From: Tetrahymena thermophila SB210
Lineage: Eukaryota > Ciliophora > Oligohymenophorea > Hymenostomatida > Tetrahymenidae
Assembly (NCBI RefSeq): GCF_000189635.1
Contig: NW_002476372.1
Location: 62,001 to 126,000, forward strand
DNA: 64,000 nt
Direction of reading: 5' to 3'
Part shown: positions 33,326 through 46,690 of the stretch, in pieces
Position numbering within the stretch: the first letter of the stretch is position 1
How the letters are laid out: every line of letters starts with the position of its first letter
Translations under genes and position numbers: made by a program
Notes under the pieces: generated by a model
The model's database searches: none
Seen by the model: only the letters and a program-made list of their open reading frames with translations
What the model was told of the DNA's origin: nothing

Positions 33326-35632
33326 TTTTATAATAATTTTTTTTGTTGGTCTTGTTATTTAATTAAAACTATATTGTTTGCTTTTATTTATGTATGAAAG
33401 ATATTTATTTCAATATAATTGGTTATTATTTAAAATATGATTTCTCCTTTATTTGTATATATCTCATTCTCCTATCATCTGATTCAATTTACTTTGATAC
33501 TTCTTTATTTTAAAGTCAAAGAGGGAATATTATTTTCCCGCATCTCAGCTATTTTTTGAGTTTATTTTCATCTCAAATGATACATTTGATTCATTCATTC
33601 ATTATTTAATTAATTAATTAACTACCTTAAAACTTTGCTTATTATTTGGCGTTGCAAATTATCACTTAATTATTTTTAAATTCCAAATGAACAATCAAAG
33701 AATGAAAGAAAACTGACTGTATATAGGGTTTAACGAAAGAAAAGATAAGGTAATAGATAATCAGGAACCTTAACAAAATTAATTTTTGTTATGAATGTTT
33801 TGAAAAGAAAATTTAAAAAAAGTTACTTTAATAATATTCTAAAATACATAAATTGAAAATCTATCTATCTATCTAGAATTCTGTTTAACAATTTCTGATT
33901 ATATCAAAATGATTGTTTTTTAATGAAACTTTAAATAAAAAAATATTAATCAACCAATAAAAAAACGAATATTTTAACTTTTAATTTCACGCATTACTGA
34001 AACAAATAATAAGTTATTTATTTGTAAATTAATGATTGGCATTCATTATAAAAACATATCAATCAAATAATTAAAAAATTTAAATAAATTTTAATAGTAT
34101 TTATTATTAAATTTAATCATTTCTGTGAGCACTCACTATTTATTATGAAAAATATTAATCTAAATTCAAAATTATTTTATTTTATTATGTTTATAATTGA
34201 ATGTCTTTTAATTTATTAGATAATAAATGGATAGGAAAATATTTCACAATAATTTTGAAATTAATTCTAATTATTTTGTTTGTTTTTGTAAATAATTTAA
34301 ATAATAATTAGTTAGTATAAATCCCAAAATTAATTATTCTTTATTTTAAAGTTAGTAAGATTTAACAAATAAAATATTTTTTATTTTTTAGACGTAAATT
34401 AACATTAAAATGAATTTTTTTATTTACAAAAAATGTTTATTAATCTATAAAATAAATATGCTTTTAATTATTAATGAAATTAGAGAAAAAATTTCATCAA
34501 AAAATGTAATATTTACAGAAGTTTTATAGATCTTTCAGTATTTGATAAAAAATACAGAAAATCCATCCCAATAAAGCCGAAGTGAATTTGAACATTCATT
34601 ATATTTTATTATATTAATTTGAAATATACTTTCATTTTAAATATTTTCCCACAATTAAATTAGTGTGAACATTCATTTTTTAATCTAATTAATTATTTTA
34701 CATCTAAAATATAAAATTTTAATAACTAAATAATAATATTTTTAAAATTAAAATTATATTCCACTATCCTTATTAGATAGATATTGATTTAAATCTATGT
34801 TTCCAATAAAAATTGATTCTTTATATTTTTAAATAAATACATATATATTCCAACTCTGTATTAATATTGGTATATCCATACATACATTTATTTATTTATA
34901 TATTGCACATTAAGAGCTCATATATTTTTTAGAATAATTTCTGTTTAAAATTTATTTAAAAGTTTTATTATGAATAATAAAAAATATTTTTACTCCAATA
35001 CACAGCTACTGTTAATCACTTTATATAAAAACTAATATTTTAAGTTATTATTCAAAATATTTTTTATAGAAAACAAACTTGTATATTAACAGTATGTATG
35101 AAGACTTTAAATAATAAAAAATTAATGAGTGAATGGATAGATGATTGGAAAAGCCTATTTAATTTATAATATAAAAATAGATGAATTGTTTGAATTATTG
35201 ATTATAAATACACGAGCAATATAAATAAATTAATTTAAAGATTAAAATATGCGATTACTTGTGTAAATAATATATTTTATTATAATAGCTAGATTTAATT
35301 TAAGGTATATTTAATATATAATTTCTTTTAATTTAAAATTATTTAGTTAGTTAGTTATTTATTTATTTAATTTTCTTTATTAAGATTTATTTTTTGCTTA
35401 TTTTGAAATCTACTTTTACTTTTTAAATAAATATAACTAGTTGTATTGATTACTAAAGCAATACAACTAAAAAATATCTATTAACCAATCAGTCAGAGAA
35501 TTCTTAGCAGAACTTTTCAAAGTCTTAATATTTAATCTTAACTGAGGGGATAGAGTTAATACTTTTGCGAGATCTAGCACTGAATTACTAATTAATTTAT
35601 TTAAAATTATTTTATATTTATAATAGTTTGAA
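33326..35632. other. Intergenic, no gene recognised
   Basis: 2.3 kb of AT-rich sequence with short CTAT and TTAG tracts. It holds the promoter of the acidic-protein gene and the 3' flank of the EF-hand gene. No other feature is supported. Confidence 0.5.
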
Positions 35633-36717
35633 TCAATTTACAGATAACATTGTAGATGCTCTTGAGCTTCTTCTTTTTCTATCTTCATCTTGGTTTTCGA
35701 ATAAAGCACAGAATGTCTAATAATCAAGTTCTTCTGAACTAGCTTCTATTCTTTCCATAATCTTTTCCATATCAAAAGTTAAGTCGAACTCTTCCTTAAT
35801 AATTTTCAACATGGCAGTTTTCATAACTCTTCCTGTGGAGTCAGGATTTCCTCCTAAGGCTACAAAAGCATCAACTATTTTTTATGTTTTAATAAATTAA
35901 TTAATTAATAAGTACTTTGAAACTAAAACTTATCAATTAAAAAATTTAGTTTTTTAAAGAAAGAATGTAATATGATTTAAAACAGTTAGTTTTTATGGTT
36001 TATATGTTAATTTTTATTTGCAAAATTTGTATTTGATAATTATTTCGTATCCATTTCATTATTTATATCCAAAATAAGTATAATTTATTACTGAATTCGC
36101 TCTAGTAATCATCGTCGCCTTCTTCCATAAGCTTTTATTCCTTTTATCTTAAAACGCCTACAATTAAAAATACTGTCTCTAATTCTATTGATTTAATTCC
36201 TCTGTCTTCAAGTTCCTTGAAAATAGCCTTCTTAACTCCGTCATCTATTGAGAACTGCATGTCTAATTAATTAAATAAGAGGATTAAATTAGTTCTTTTT
36301 ATTTTTTACAGATCGATCAATTCATTAAGTATGGAATTTAAAACAATTCTTTATAAATAAAGCAATTGGTTTGCTTATCAAATTATAAAAAAAAGTATTA
36401 CTTTTAAGGATGCTGAGCAATTAATGGAATTAAATCTTTCCGCTGTCAGTTGAATCATATTTTTTGAAGTTGAAGTTGATCATTTCTAAATCAACTCTCT
36501 CTATTCCATATTTTTGCATAATTCTAATTGTAAGATCATCTTGCTATCCAATTAATTTAGATTATCTTCTGAAGAGAGCAGCAGCGTTAGATACCTTTCT
36601 TTGGCCATCTCTATTTGCATTAGATTAGATATTGCCTTGATTTTAAGTAGAGGATTGCTTTGTATCAAACTCGTTTGACTCTTTGTTAGGGCCCTTTGTA
36701 ATTTTCTTTGTGTTCAT
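35633..36717 (-). CDS. EF-hand protein, calmodulin superfamily, probably axonemal
   Basis: Exons 36402..36717, 36092..36262 and 35633..35874 on the minus strand encode 242 residues. The N-terminal 45 residues are disordered. Then ALFRRQSKLIGQQDDLTIRI and KYGIERVDLEMINFNFKKYD precede a degenerate EF loop (DSTDSGKI, about residue 93). A second paired region contains FIDAFVALGGNPDSTGRVMK and IIKEEFDLTFDMEKIMERIE. The AFVALGGNPD...IIKxEFxLT block is characteristic of calmodulin-like proteins associated with outer dynein arms (LC4 or docking-complex type) in ciliated protists. The EF loops lack some Ca2+ ligands, so calcium binding is uncertain. A basic tail RKRRSSRAS follows. The gene is firm. 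The axonemal role is an inference from family resemblance. Confidence 0.8.
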
Positions 36718-37850
36718 TTGAGTATTTGTTAATATTTATTTATTTATTTTGATATGTTGTAAATGTTTTTAGTAAATATCTTATTATACACTGACTTTTG
36801 ATTCTTCAAAAATTTGTTTTTTAATATCTGCCAATGTAAAATATGTGAATTTAATTAAATATCAAAATCTCTTTATAAATAATGATTCAGTAGGATTGAC
36901 GAAAAACTAATTTCAATAATAATCAAACAATTTATAAGTATCACTTGATATCTCTTACTTAATATTGCTCAAGCAAAAATTAAGTTTTTCATTATAACTT
37001 TAATACAATACAATACAATACAATACAAATCAAATCAATAAATAAATATTATTTACTCCATTAAATTTTTTTATAATTTTGTTAGTAATATATAATTAAT
37101 AATGATTAGCTCACTCATTAATAATCTTTGGTGAAATTATAATTCTGTTCTTTAGATCAATTACTTAATAAAAAAAAAATATTTATTTGAAACTGAAATA
37201 AATTACTTTTTTTTGAAAGTAATAATGTAAAATGAATAAATAAATAAATTATTTATAAAATTTTTTAGATATACTTCAAATTTGTCATACTATTTGTAAA
37301 TTAAATCAATTTTTTATTTTAAAAGATATTAATTAATTAATTATTCAATCAATTATTTTTATTAATTAAAAAAAAATATTATAAATTTTTTAATGAATAA
37401 ATTTTTATTTATTAATTAATTTTTTTATTATTTGATAATAAATACTGTAAATTTAAAAAAATGGTATTTTTTTTGATATGATATTGAAAAATATAGTATC
37501 AAATAAAGAAGATATATTAAAAAAAATTATTTATTTATTTTTTATAATAATATCAAAAATGAAATAATTATTTGAGGATTGATTGATAATGTATGAAATG
37601 ATATTTAGCTATAATTAAATATTTACTAGCTAGCTATTCACTCCCAAATTCTATCTAAACCTTTTAAAAATTAGATTTTTATCAATTTTTTAGAATTAAA
37701 ATAAAAAGGGTAAGATATTAAATAGTTAATAATAAATCTTTAGATTGTGGCAGATGAATTTATTTTTCTCAACAATCATAAACTAAACAATTTGTGTATA
37801 TTTATCTATTTTTATTAATTAAATTAATCTCAATACTTATTACAAAAACT
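36718..37850. other. Intergenic, no gene recognised
   Basis: AT-rich 5' flank of the EF-hand gene with a short (ACAAT)n tract at about 37010-37028. No gene is seen. Confidence 0.5.
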
Positions 37851-38462
37851 GATGAAAATAAACACAAGAAATATAGAAAAAAACATTTTCTAATGCTACA
37901 ACTAGAAAGGTGTTAGTTAGTTAGTAATCTCTCTGTACTTAAAGGAAACTTGCTAAACAAATTTGAAACTAGTATAACAGTTGATGGGAACTTATTTTTA
38001 TCTAGAGTAAAAAAATGAATAAAAAGAATAATAAGAAAAATTGTGAACTACAAGAAGTATATGCTTAATGAAAAATGAAATACTTACCTAGGATCTTGAA
38101 TTTAAATTAATTATTGAGCACATTAATAAAAATTAAAATATAATTATCTATTCCTAAGTTTAAAATTGTGGAATTTCTGATAAAGTATTTGAAGTTCTAA
38201 AAAGTTTAGTGATTAATTAATCCCTTATCGGTTAAGCTGATCACAGCAAATTTTATCAAAATAGAGAGTCATTACATATCAATTATAATTCGCCAAGCAG
38301 TTACTGAAGTAAATGAATTAAGTACAGAAGCAGATATATATAATGAAATGAGGTGATGCTTTAACTAATAATATTCTTGATGTTTGTTGTAATAGACCTT
38401 TCTTATTTACAATAATCTATATATCTACTCATACAATACTATTTTTTAGAATAATAAATGAT
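37851..38462 (+). pseudogene. Serpin pseudogene (decayed C-terminal half)
   Basis: Nucleotide similarity to the intact serpins is clear in two blocks. 37851-38000 corresponds to the region encoding NAATRMVLVNA...LNKF. 38130-38462 corresponds to the last ~110 codons, including a remnant of the reactive-loop hinge (GTAAATGAATTAAGTACAGA) and the CDRPFLF strand. Frameshifts, TGA codons and deletions interrupt both blocks. The 5' half is missing or unrecognisable. Confidence 0.85.
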
Positions 38463-39261
38463 TGATAAAATCTCAAATTATTGATTGATTATGAGTTAAC
38501 AATAAATTATTTTTTTAAAGTAAAAAATTTTATAAATAAGTGTATGAATGAATGAATAAATAAATAAATTTACATATTTAAAAAAATGATTTATTTTAGT
38601 AAATATGTTTTTTTATTATAGAATTAAATAAATAAATAACTTTGTTTTTTTGAAAATATGAAAAGTTTATAGCATGAGACTATGTCAGGTTTTCTTTTGA
38701 ATTACGATTATAAGTAAATTGGATATGTTTAATTATTCTTTTGATTATTGTAGATGCTTGATGTAGAAGATTTTGTATGATCATAAATAAATTAATCAAT
38801 ATTTATCGATTTTATTAATACATTGATTACTATATATTAATGAAGCGCAATACATTCTTTTTTGCTTGGAGTGCTTTAGAAAATATGTAAGAAAAAATTT
38901 TGAAGAAAAAATTTTTAGAAATAAAATTAGGCTCAAAAAGGTGAGGCTGGAATCCTACCAGAATTTAGTTAAAATTTGAAATAGATTCTCATGATTTGAA
39001 AAGAAAACAAATCTTTTAATTTTATTGTAGAGGTAATCATATTGTAGACTGAATTTGATCATAAATTAATTAATATTTATCTATTTGATATAATAAAATA
39101 TTGATTAACAATGTTTGATAAAAGATTTATAAAATTCTTATTTTTGATATAAAGATTAGGATTTATTTACTTATTTGTATAATTTATTAATTAAAAATAA
39201 AAATAAAAAGTGCATAATACATTTTACAAATATAGAAAGATAGATAAATATAAATAGAAAA
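38463..39261. other. Serpin-cluster spacer; duplicated 5' flank
   Basis: 38640-38800 is similar to 41500-41660. From about 38920 to the ATG at 39262 it is similar to 44095-44459 upstream of the third serpin. This shared ~350 bp includes the serpin promoter region, and the last bases read GATAGATAAATATAAATAGAAA in both. Confidence 0.7.
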
Positions 39262-40383
39262 ATGGACGTAAAATCTCATCCTATTAGCAACTTCTCTCTC
39301 AATTACTTTAAATTAATCTCTGAAAAAAATAACTTCTTCTTTTCCCCTGCTTCTATATACCTAGCATTAAGCTTAACTGCTGCTGGCTCTGCAGGTTAAA
39401 CCCTCAAAGAATTCTAAAATGTATTAAATTTTTAGAATGTAGAAGAAATGGGAAAATAAATAAGTTCATTAAGTGAATAGCTTTAGCAATCTTCTTAGTC
39501 ATTCACTGTTTCTTCAGCTAATAGAATCTATACCGGAGTTTCAGAAATAGTAAACGATTATAAATAATTTGTTGAAAAATATTATAAATCAGGATTTGAA
39601 TAAGTTGACTTCAGCTAAACCGAAGCTGTTAGGTAAAACATAAACTAATGGGTCTCCAAACAAACAAGAGAAAAAATCTAAGAACTTTTACCAAAAGATA
39701 GTATTAATGCTGCAACTAGAATGGTATTAGTAAATGCTCAATACTTAAAAGCAGATTGGCTAAACAAATTCCAAAGCAATAAAACAGCTGACTAATACTT
39801 TTATCTTGAGCCAAACAATTAATAAAAAAAAGTAAAAATAAAAATGATGAGTAATGAAGGAATTTATGGGTATGGCAAGTTTAATGACTTTGAATATGTT
39901 TAGCTTCCTTACTAAAATCTAAATTTTGCTATGGAAATATTTTTGCCTAGTAATAATATCTAAGATCTAGAGTCTTAATTAACTGCAGAATAAATGCAAA
40001 ATGCTTTGAAAAAATCATAAAAGACTAATATAAAACTCTCCATTCCTAAGTTCAAAATGAGTGGAATCTCTCATAAAGTATTAGAGGTTCTAAAAACTTT
40101 AGGGATTAATGAAGCTCTGACAGGTAATGCTGACTTCAGCAAACTATGTGAAACAGAGAGTCTTTTCATATCAGATGTAATTCATCAAGCAGTTATTGAA
40201 GTAAATGAATTAGGTACAGAAGCAGCAGCTGCAACAGCAGTTATTATGAAAAATTGTAGTCTTAAAGTTAATAAAACTCCTTTAATTTGTTGCGATAGAC
40301 CTTTCTTATTTACAATCACTCATATTCCTACTCACACAATACTATTTATGGGAAGAATAACTGATCCATCAAAAATTAATTGA
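39262..40383 (+). CDS. Serpin, inhibitory type, intron-less (copy 1)
   Basis: A single exon of 373 residues. Serpins trap serine or cysteine proteases by inserting a cleaved reactive loop into a central sheet. Family marks: NFFFSPASIYLALSLTAAGS near the N-terminus, ATRMVLVNA...LKADWLNKF (breach/shutter region), the hinge VNELGTEAAAATA near residue 316, and CDRPFLFTITHIPTHTILFMGRI at the C-terminus. The Gly-Thr-Glu then four small residues fits the hinge of active inhibitors. Counting 15 residues from that Gly places P1-P1' near Cys-Ser (loop MKNCSLKV), but P1 is uncertain. There is no signal peptide, so an intracellular (clade B-like) inhibitor is likely. It is nearly identical to copy 3 except in the loop. 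Confidence 0.95.
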
Positions 40384-41209
40384 ATAATAATATATAAATA
40401 AATTAAAATTATTAACTTTTTAAGAGTTTTAATGAATGGAAAATGATTGAGCAATAGTATAAATCATTTTTTTTAATTAAAACTTTTTTATTTTTTAAGT
40501 ATCAAATTAATAAATTTCTCATTTAAATATATTTCAACATTTTGTATGATTAAATAAAATTTTATTTTAATACTAGAAATATTTAAAGAATTATATTGCT
40601 TAATAATAAAGTATTTATTTCATAATAATGTATTTTTATTCAACATTGTATACATTTAACCAAATAATTTGTTTATTTTCAGCAAATTTAATTTTTATTA
40701 ATGAAGACGCATAGGGTGTTAAAATATAATATTAAACAAACATAAAAAATATTAAATGAATAAATATTTTCTGACAATGTGAATATTAACAACTTACAAA
40801 ATATTTATTTTGTTTTCAAAATTTTCTCTAAATAGTAAAAGTAAAAAGGATTAAACTAAAATTATATATCAAACAAAAAGTGCGTTTAATTCTAAAATAA
40901 ATCAAGCAATCTGATTTATAGAATCTATTTATTTTAAATATCTAAAGTTATTTAATAGAATTAATTTATTTTCTTAATAATTTTTTAATTTAATTATTTT
41001 ATTAAAATATTAAATAACTAATTTGATATAAATTTTAAAGATTATTTAGTTATCAAATAATAAAATTTATCAATAAAATAAGTATTTCGTTTTAAAATAA
41101 TATCTTTATTATGCATGTATATTTATGTCTGTTTATCTATCAGCTTTTTTTATTTATATATCAATAATCAATATGGGTAGAGTAGAATGAATCGTTGAAA
41201 TTTTAAATA

Positions 41210-41345
41210 TATAATGATATGAGGTGTTACTATAATTAATACAATTTTTGAGGCTCTTTACAAGAACCCATATACTTATTAATACAATACTATTTTTGGA
41301 TAGAATAAATGGTCAATAAAATCTCAAATGATTGATTGATTGATT
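41210..41345 (+). pseudogene. Short serpin relic (C-terminal end only)
   Basis: The sequence aligns with the end of the pseudogene at 37851-38462, including the block for the last strand (ACTTATTAATACAATACTATTTTT) and the following ATTGATTGATTG run, with an internal deletion. It is not coding. Confidence 0.7.
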
Positions 41346-41361
41346 CTGAATTAACAAGTGT

Positions 41362-41427
41362 ATGAATGAATGAATGAATGAATGAATGAATGAATGAATG
41401 AATGAATGAATAAATAAATAAATAAAT
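41362..41427. repeat. (GAAT)n / (AAAT)n microsatellite
   Basis: About twelve GAAT units pass into AAAT units. A shorter version of the same tract lies at 38541-38575 in the parallel spacer. Confidence 0.9.
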
Positions 41428-41868
41428 TTACATATTTAAAAAATTTGATTATCTTAGAAAATATGTTTTTTTATTTCAGAATTAAATAAATAAATTTGCT
41501 TTTTTTGAAAATATCTAAACTTTAAAGAATTAGAATATGTAAGGTTTTTCTTTTGAATTACTATTGTAAATTGGATATAGATATTTTTAATTATCAAAAA
41601 ATATCTTTTGATTACTGTAGATGCTTGAAGTAGAAGATTTTGTATGATCATAAATAAATTAATAAATATTTATCTATTTTCTTATATTAAGATATTGATT
41701 ATTATTATTGGAAGAGGAATTAATCAAAAAATTTCATTAAAAAATTACAAATATTTTTGATATTAATAGATGGTTAATCCTTATCTTTTCATTTGCATAA
41801 TTAATTAATAAATATAAATAAAAGATATCTCATTATTTTAAAATTAAAATTGAATACTAACAACGAAT

Positions 41869-42993
41869 ATGGACTTAAAATCTCATCCTGTTAGCAGCTT
41901 CTCTCTCAATTACTTTAAGTTAATCTCTGAGAAAAATAATTTCTTCTTTTCTCCTGCTTCTATATATCTAGCATTAAGCTTAACTGCTGCTGGCTCTGCA
42001 GGTTAAACCCTCAAAGAATTCTAAAATGTATTGAATTTTTAGAATGTAGAAGAAATGGGCAAATAAATAAGTTCATTAAACTAATAGCTTTAGTAATCTT
42101 CCTAGTCCTTCACTATCTCTTCTGCTAATAGAATTTACAGTGGAGTTTAAGCAGTAACAAACGATTACAAATAATTTGTAGAAAAATATTTTCAATCAGG
42201 ATTTGAAAATGTTAACTTCAACCAAGCTGAAGCTGTGAGGGAAAATATTAACGAATGGGTTTCCTAATAAACAAGAGAAAAAATTAAAGAGCTTTTAAAA
42301 TAAGGCACTATCGATGCCTCAACTAGAATGGTACTAGTAAATGCTCTTTACTTAAAAGCAGACTGGTTATACAAGTTTTAAGGTAATAATACAGCTGATA
42401 GATACTTCTACATTGAGCCAAACAACGAATAAAAAAAAGTTTTAACAAAGATGATGAGTAACTCAGCAACATATGGCTATGGCAAGTTTGATGGCTTTGA
42501 ATATGTTTAGCTTCCTTACTAAAATAAAGATTTTGCTATGGAAATATTCTTGCCCAGCAATAGTATTTATGATCTAGAGTCTAAATTAACTGTAGAATAA
42601 ATGCAAAATGCTATGAATAATTCTTAAAAGACTAAAATAAAATTATTCTTGCCAAAATTTAAAATGAATGGAATTTCTCATAAAGCATTAGATATTCTAC
42701 AAAACTTGGGTATTGTTGAAGCTCTAACTCCTTAAGCTAATTTTAGCAATTTGTGTTAAACTGAGAATCTTTACATATCAGATGTTATTCACCAAGCAGT
42801 TATTGAGGTGAATGAATAAGGAACAGAAGCAGCAGCAGCAACAGCAGTCCTTATGAGGGAAAGGTGTGCTTTAATAATTAATGAAACCCCTGAAGTCCAT
42901 TGTGATAGACCCTTCTTATTTACTATTACTCATGTTCCTACTCACACTGTATTATTTTTAGGTAGAATAACAAATCCATAAAATATTAATTGA
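41869..42993 (+). CDS. Serpin, inhibitory type, intron-less (copy 2)
   Basis: A single exon of 374 residues, the most divergent of the three intact copies but collinear with them. The N-terminus (MDLKSHPVSSFSLNYFKL), helix and sheet cores and the C-terminal FTITHVPTHTVLFLGRI strand are conserved. The hinge is EVNEQGTEAAAATA. The reactive loop reads VLMRERCALI, which puts Arg at or next to P1 and would suit trypsin-like proteases. That specificity is inferred by counting from the hinge. There is no signal peptide. A Tyr replaces Asn in the LKADWLYKF segment. Confidence 0.95.
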
Positions 42994-44459
42994 TTGAATA
43001 ATTGATTAATTATTAATAGCACAATAATTGTTTTATAAAAATTAAAAAAATAATATGTATTTGTACTATAAATATTTTAGTTAAAATCGATTATTAAAGA
43101 AAATATAAAATTTTTAAATAAATAAATAAAGTATTTATTATTATTTTTGCTATAACTTTATTTTTTACTTTTTAAATAAAATAATATTTTTAGAATTTTT
43201 AATCGAATATATATCCTAAAATTAAATTTAAAAAGATTTTAAAATGAAAAAGTATGAAGAATATTTTTCAAATATTGTTAGGAAATATATTAAATAATAG
43301 TTTTAAGATATTAGAAAATATTATTTTTGATTCAAAATATATCTTGAAAATTATATGTAATTTTTAATAAGTATCAGCAATAATAAATAGATTAGCTAGA
43401 ATGAAATTTATACCAATAAAAATAGATTTTAATATAAAATTTAACTCTTTGTTAACTCTTTTTAAGTTTTATTTTTTTATTTTTTATTTTTAAAGTTTAA
43501 TAAGTTGGCTAGCTATTCACATTCATTTTCGTTCATATAATTTGCAACTATTTATTTAATTATTACCATAAATCATCATTAATATAAGTGATTCATTTTT
43601 TATATAACTAAAGCTAAAAGTTAATATTGCATTTATAATTTTTTACTAATATCCAATAAATTATTCATTAATTTACATCAATAAAATTTATTCATCAATC
43701 AGACAGAATTAAGATATTTTCACCATAAAAATAATCCATAAAAATATAATCAAAAAACTTAATCTAATTATTTATTATTTACCCGGATCTATCAATAACA
43801 TCAATTGAATTCCTCAAAAAATAGTAAACTATTATTGGCTTTACTTTTCATTTTCTATTTTTATTTATTAATTCATAATACTAACTATTTATTTATTTAT
43901 TTTTGTAGATAAAAGTTTTCATAAATAAAACTATAATTCTTAAATAATAAATTTAAAATTATTTTTGTGTCTCTTCATTTTTTATTTTTAATATTATTAA
44001 GTATATTCTACATTATTGTTAATCAAGACATACAGGGGGAGGGAAGCTAAAAATCAAATGGATCTATAAAAATCTATGATAACTCTTAAAAAGTTTTTAG
44101 AAATAAAATTATGCTCAAAAATTTGAGGCTGAAATCCTACCTAGTATTTAGTGAAAATTTGAAATAGATTCTCGCAATTTATAAAGAAAACAAATCTTTT
44201 AATTATTTATTGTAGAGGTAATTATATTGTAGACTCAAATTGATCATAAATTAGTTAATATTTATCTATTTGATATACTAAAATATTGATTAAGATTGCT
44301 TGATAAAAGATTTATAACTTAAATTAATATCATTCTTATTTTTGATATAAAGATTAGGATTTATTTACTTATTTGTATAATTTATTAATTAATAATAAAA
44401 ATAAAAAGTGCGTATTAAATAATACAAATATAGAAAGATAGATAAATATAAATAGAAAG
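42994..44459. other. Intergenic between serpin copies 2 and 3
   Basis: AT-rich. From about 44095 it matches the 5' flank of copy 1. No serpin relic is seen here, unlike the spacers before copies 1 and 2. Confidence 0.6.
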
Positions 44460-45578
44460 ATGGACGTAAAATCTCATCCTGTTAGCAGCTTCTCTCTCAA
44501 TTACTTTAAATTAATCTCTGAGAAAAATAACTTCTTCTTTTCCCCTGCTTCTATATACCTAGCATTAAGCTTAACTGCTGCAGGCTCTGCAGGTTAAACC
44601 CTCAAAGAATTCTAAAATGTATTGCATTTTTAGAATGTAGAAGAAATGGGAAAATAAATAAGTTCATTAAGCGAATAGCTTTAGCAATCTTCCTAGTCCT
44701 TCACTGTTTCTTCAGCTAATAGAATCTATACCGGAGTTTCAGCAGTAGTAAACGATTATAAATAATTTGTTGAAAAATATTTTCAATCAGGATTTGAATA
44801 AGTTGACTTCAGCTAAACCGAAGCTGTTAGGTAAAACATAAACTAATGGGTCTCCAAACAAACAAGAGAAAAAATCTAAGAACTTTTATCAAAAGATAGT
44901 ATTAATGCTGCAACTAGAATGGTATTAGTAAATGCTCTATACTTAAAAGCAGATTGGCTAAACAAATTCCAAAGCAATAAAACAGCTGACTCATACTTTT
45001 ATCTTGAGCCAAACAATTAATAAAAAAAAGTAATGATAAAAATGATGAATAATGATGGAATTTATGGATATGGCAAGTTTGATAACTTTGAATATGTTTA
45101 GCTTCCTTACTAAAATCTAAACTTTGCTATGGAAATATTTTTGCCTAGTAATAATATCTAAGATCTAGAGTCTTAATTAACTGCAGAATAAATGCAAAAT
45201 GCTTTGAAAAAATCATAAAAGACTAATATCAAACTATCCATCCCTAAGTTCAAAATGAGTGGAATCTCTCATAAAGTATTAGATGTTCTAAAAACTTTAG
45301 GGATCAATGAAGCTCTGACAGGAAATGCTGACTTCAGCAAACTATGTGAAACAGAGAGTCTTTTCATATCAGATGTAATTCATCAAGCAGTTATTGAAGT
45401 AAATGAATTAGGTACAGAAGCAGCAGCAGCAACAGCAGTTATTATGTCAAGAAGTGCTATGATTAATAAAAATCCAGAAGTTCGTTGTGATAGACCTTTC
45501 ATATTTACAATCACCCATATCCCTACTCACACAATACTATTTATGGGAAGAATAACTGATCCATCAAAAATTAATTGA
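44460..45578 (+). CDS. Serpin, inhibitory type, intron-less (copy 3)
   Basis: A single exon of 372 residues. Almost the whole body matches copy 1 at DNA and protein level, including both flanks, so the two are recent duplicates. The main difference is the reactive loop, where copy 3 has VIMSRSAMINKNPEVRCDRPF while copy 1 has VIMKNCSLKVNKTPLICCDRPF. By hinge counting P1 is Ser (P2 Arg), though an Arg P1 with a loop one residue shorter is possible. No signal peptide. Confidence 0.95.
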
Positions 45579-46690
45579 TTAATAATATATAAATAAATAA
45601 ATAATATTTTATAAATATTAAAAACTTTTAAGTGTATGAGTGAATGGAAAATGTTTGAATAATAGTAAAAAATCATTTTTTTTAATTAAAACTTTTTATG
45701 TTTTAAGTATCAAATAAATAAATTTCTCTTTTAAATATATACTAACATTTTTTGATTAAATAAATGCTTTTTGTTTATAATAAAAATATTTAAAAAATTA
45801 TTTTGTTTAAGAATAAAAAGTATTTTTTGCAAAATAATAATTTTTTATTTAATATTCTGTATGTTTAAATAAATGATTTGTCTTGAATAAATTTAATTTT
45901 TATTGATAAAGACGACATAGGGTGGTATATTATCCAAAAGTAAAAAATATTAAGGAAGAACCAAAATATTTAACTCTAAAAATTAAATGTTTGATTAAAA
46001 ATTTAGATTTCTTCATCAAAAAATTAAATCTTTGATTAAACATTTTTTACTTATTTTTTTTGTTTGTTTGTTTATGTTCAAAGCCTATTTCGATATATTC
46101 TTTATTATTTTATATTTTCATTAAATAATAATATTTACTATTATACTCCTTATTTATTTCCTACTAAAGAAATAATTATTAGAGAATTGCAATGCTTATC
46201 TAACAAAAAATTATGTGTTAATTCTAAAATAAAACAAGCAATCTGATTTAGAGAATCTATTTATTTTAAATATCTAAATTTATTTAATATAATTAATTTG
46301 TTTTTTATAAAACATTTTAAATTAATTATTTTATCAAAATATTAAATAACTAATTTGATAGCAATTTTAAAAGATTATTTCATTATTAAATAATAAAATT
46401 TACCAATAAAATAAGGCTTTAGTTTTAAAATAATATCTTTATTATACGTGTATATGTCTTTTTATCTATCAATCTTTTTATTTTATTTATACATCAAAAA
46501 AAAAAATCTATAAAGGTATAGTAGAATGAATCATTAAAATATTGAAAAGATGAGAATTTAATTGTTGATTTAATTAATCAAAAAAGATATTTAGTTGCCA
46601 AATAATATATTTAATTAACTATGTGTTATTTAACATTAAAAAAAGTTAAAAAATTGTTAATTTTTGATATCTACTACTGAAAATTAAAAA
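45579..46690. other. Intergenic downstream of serpin copy 3
   Basis: The first ~970 bp are homologous to the 3' flank of copy 1, including CAAGCAATCTGATTTA near 46233. The remainder is the 5' flank of the LRR-like gene. No gene is seen. Confidence 0.6.

Larger units (their letters stand above)
40384..41868. other. Serpin-cluster spacer with a serpin relic and GAAT microsatellite
   Basis: 40384-41190 matches 45579-46550 downstream of copy 3. A C-terminal serpin relic (41210-41345) and a (GAAT)n tract follow. Confidence 0.6.

Noticed and set aside
46064..46246. 60-codon plus-strand open frame downstream of serpin copy 3
   Set aside because: It falls in the duplicated 3' flank. The matching flank of copy 1 does not keep the frame.
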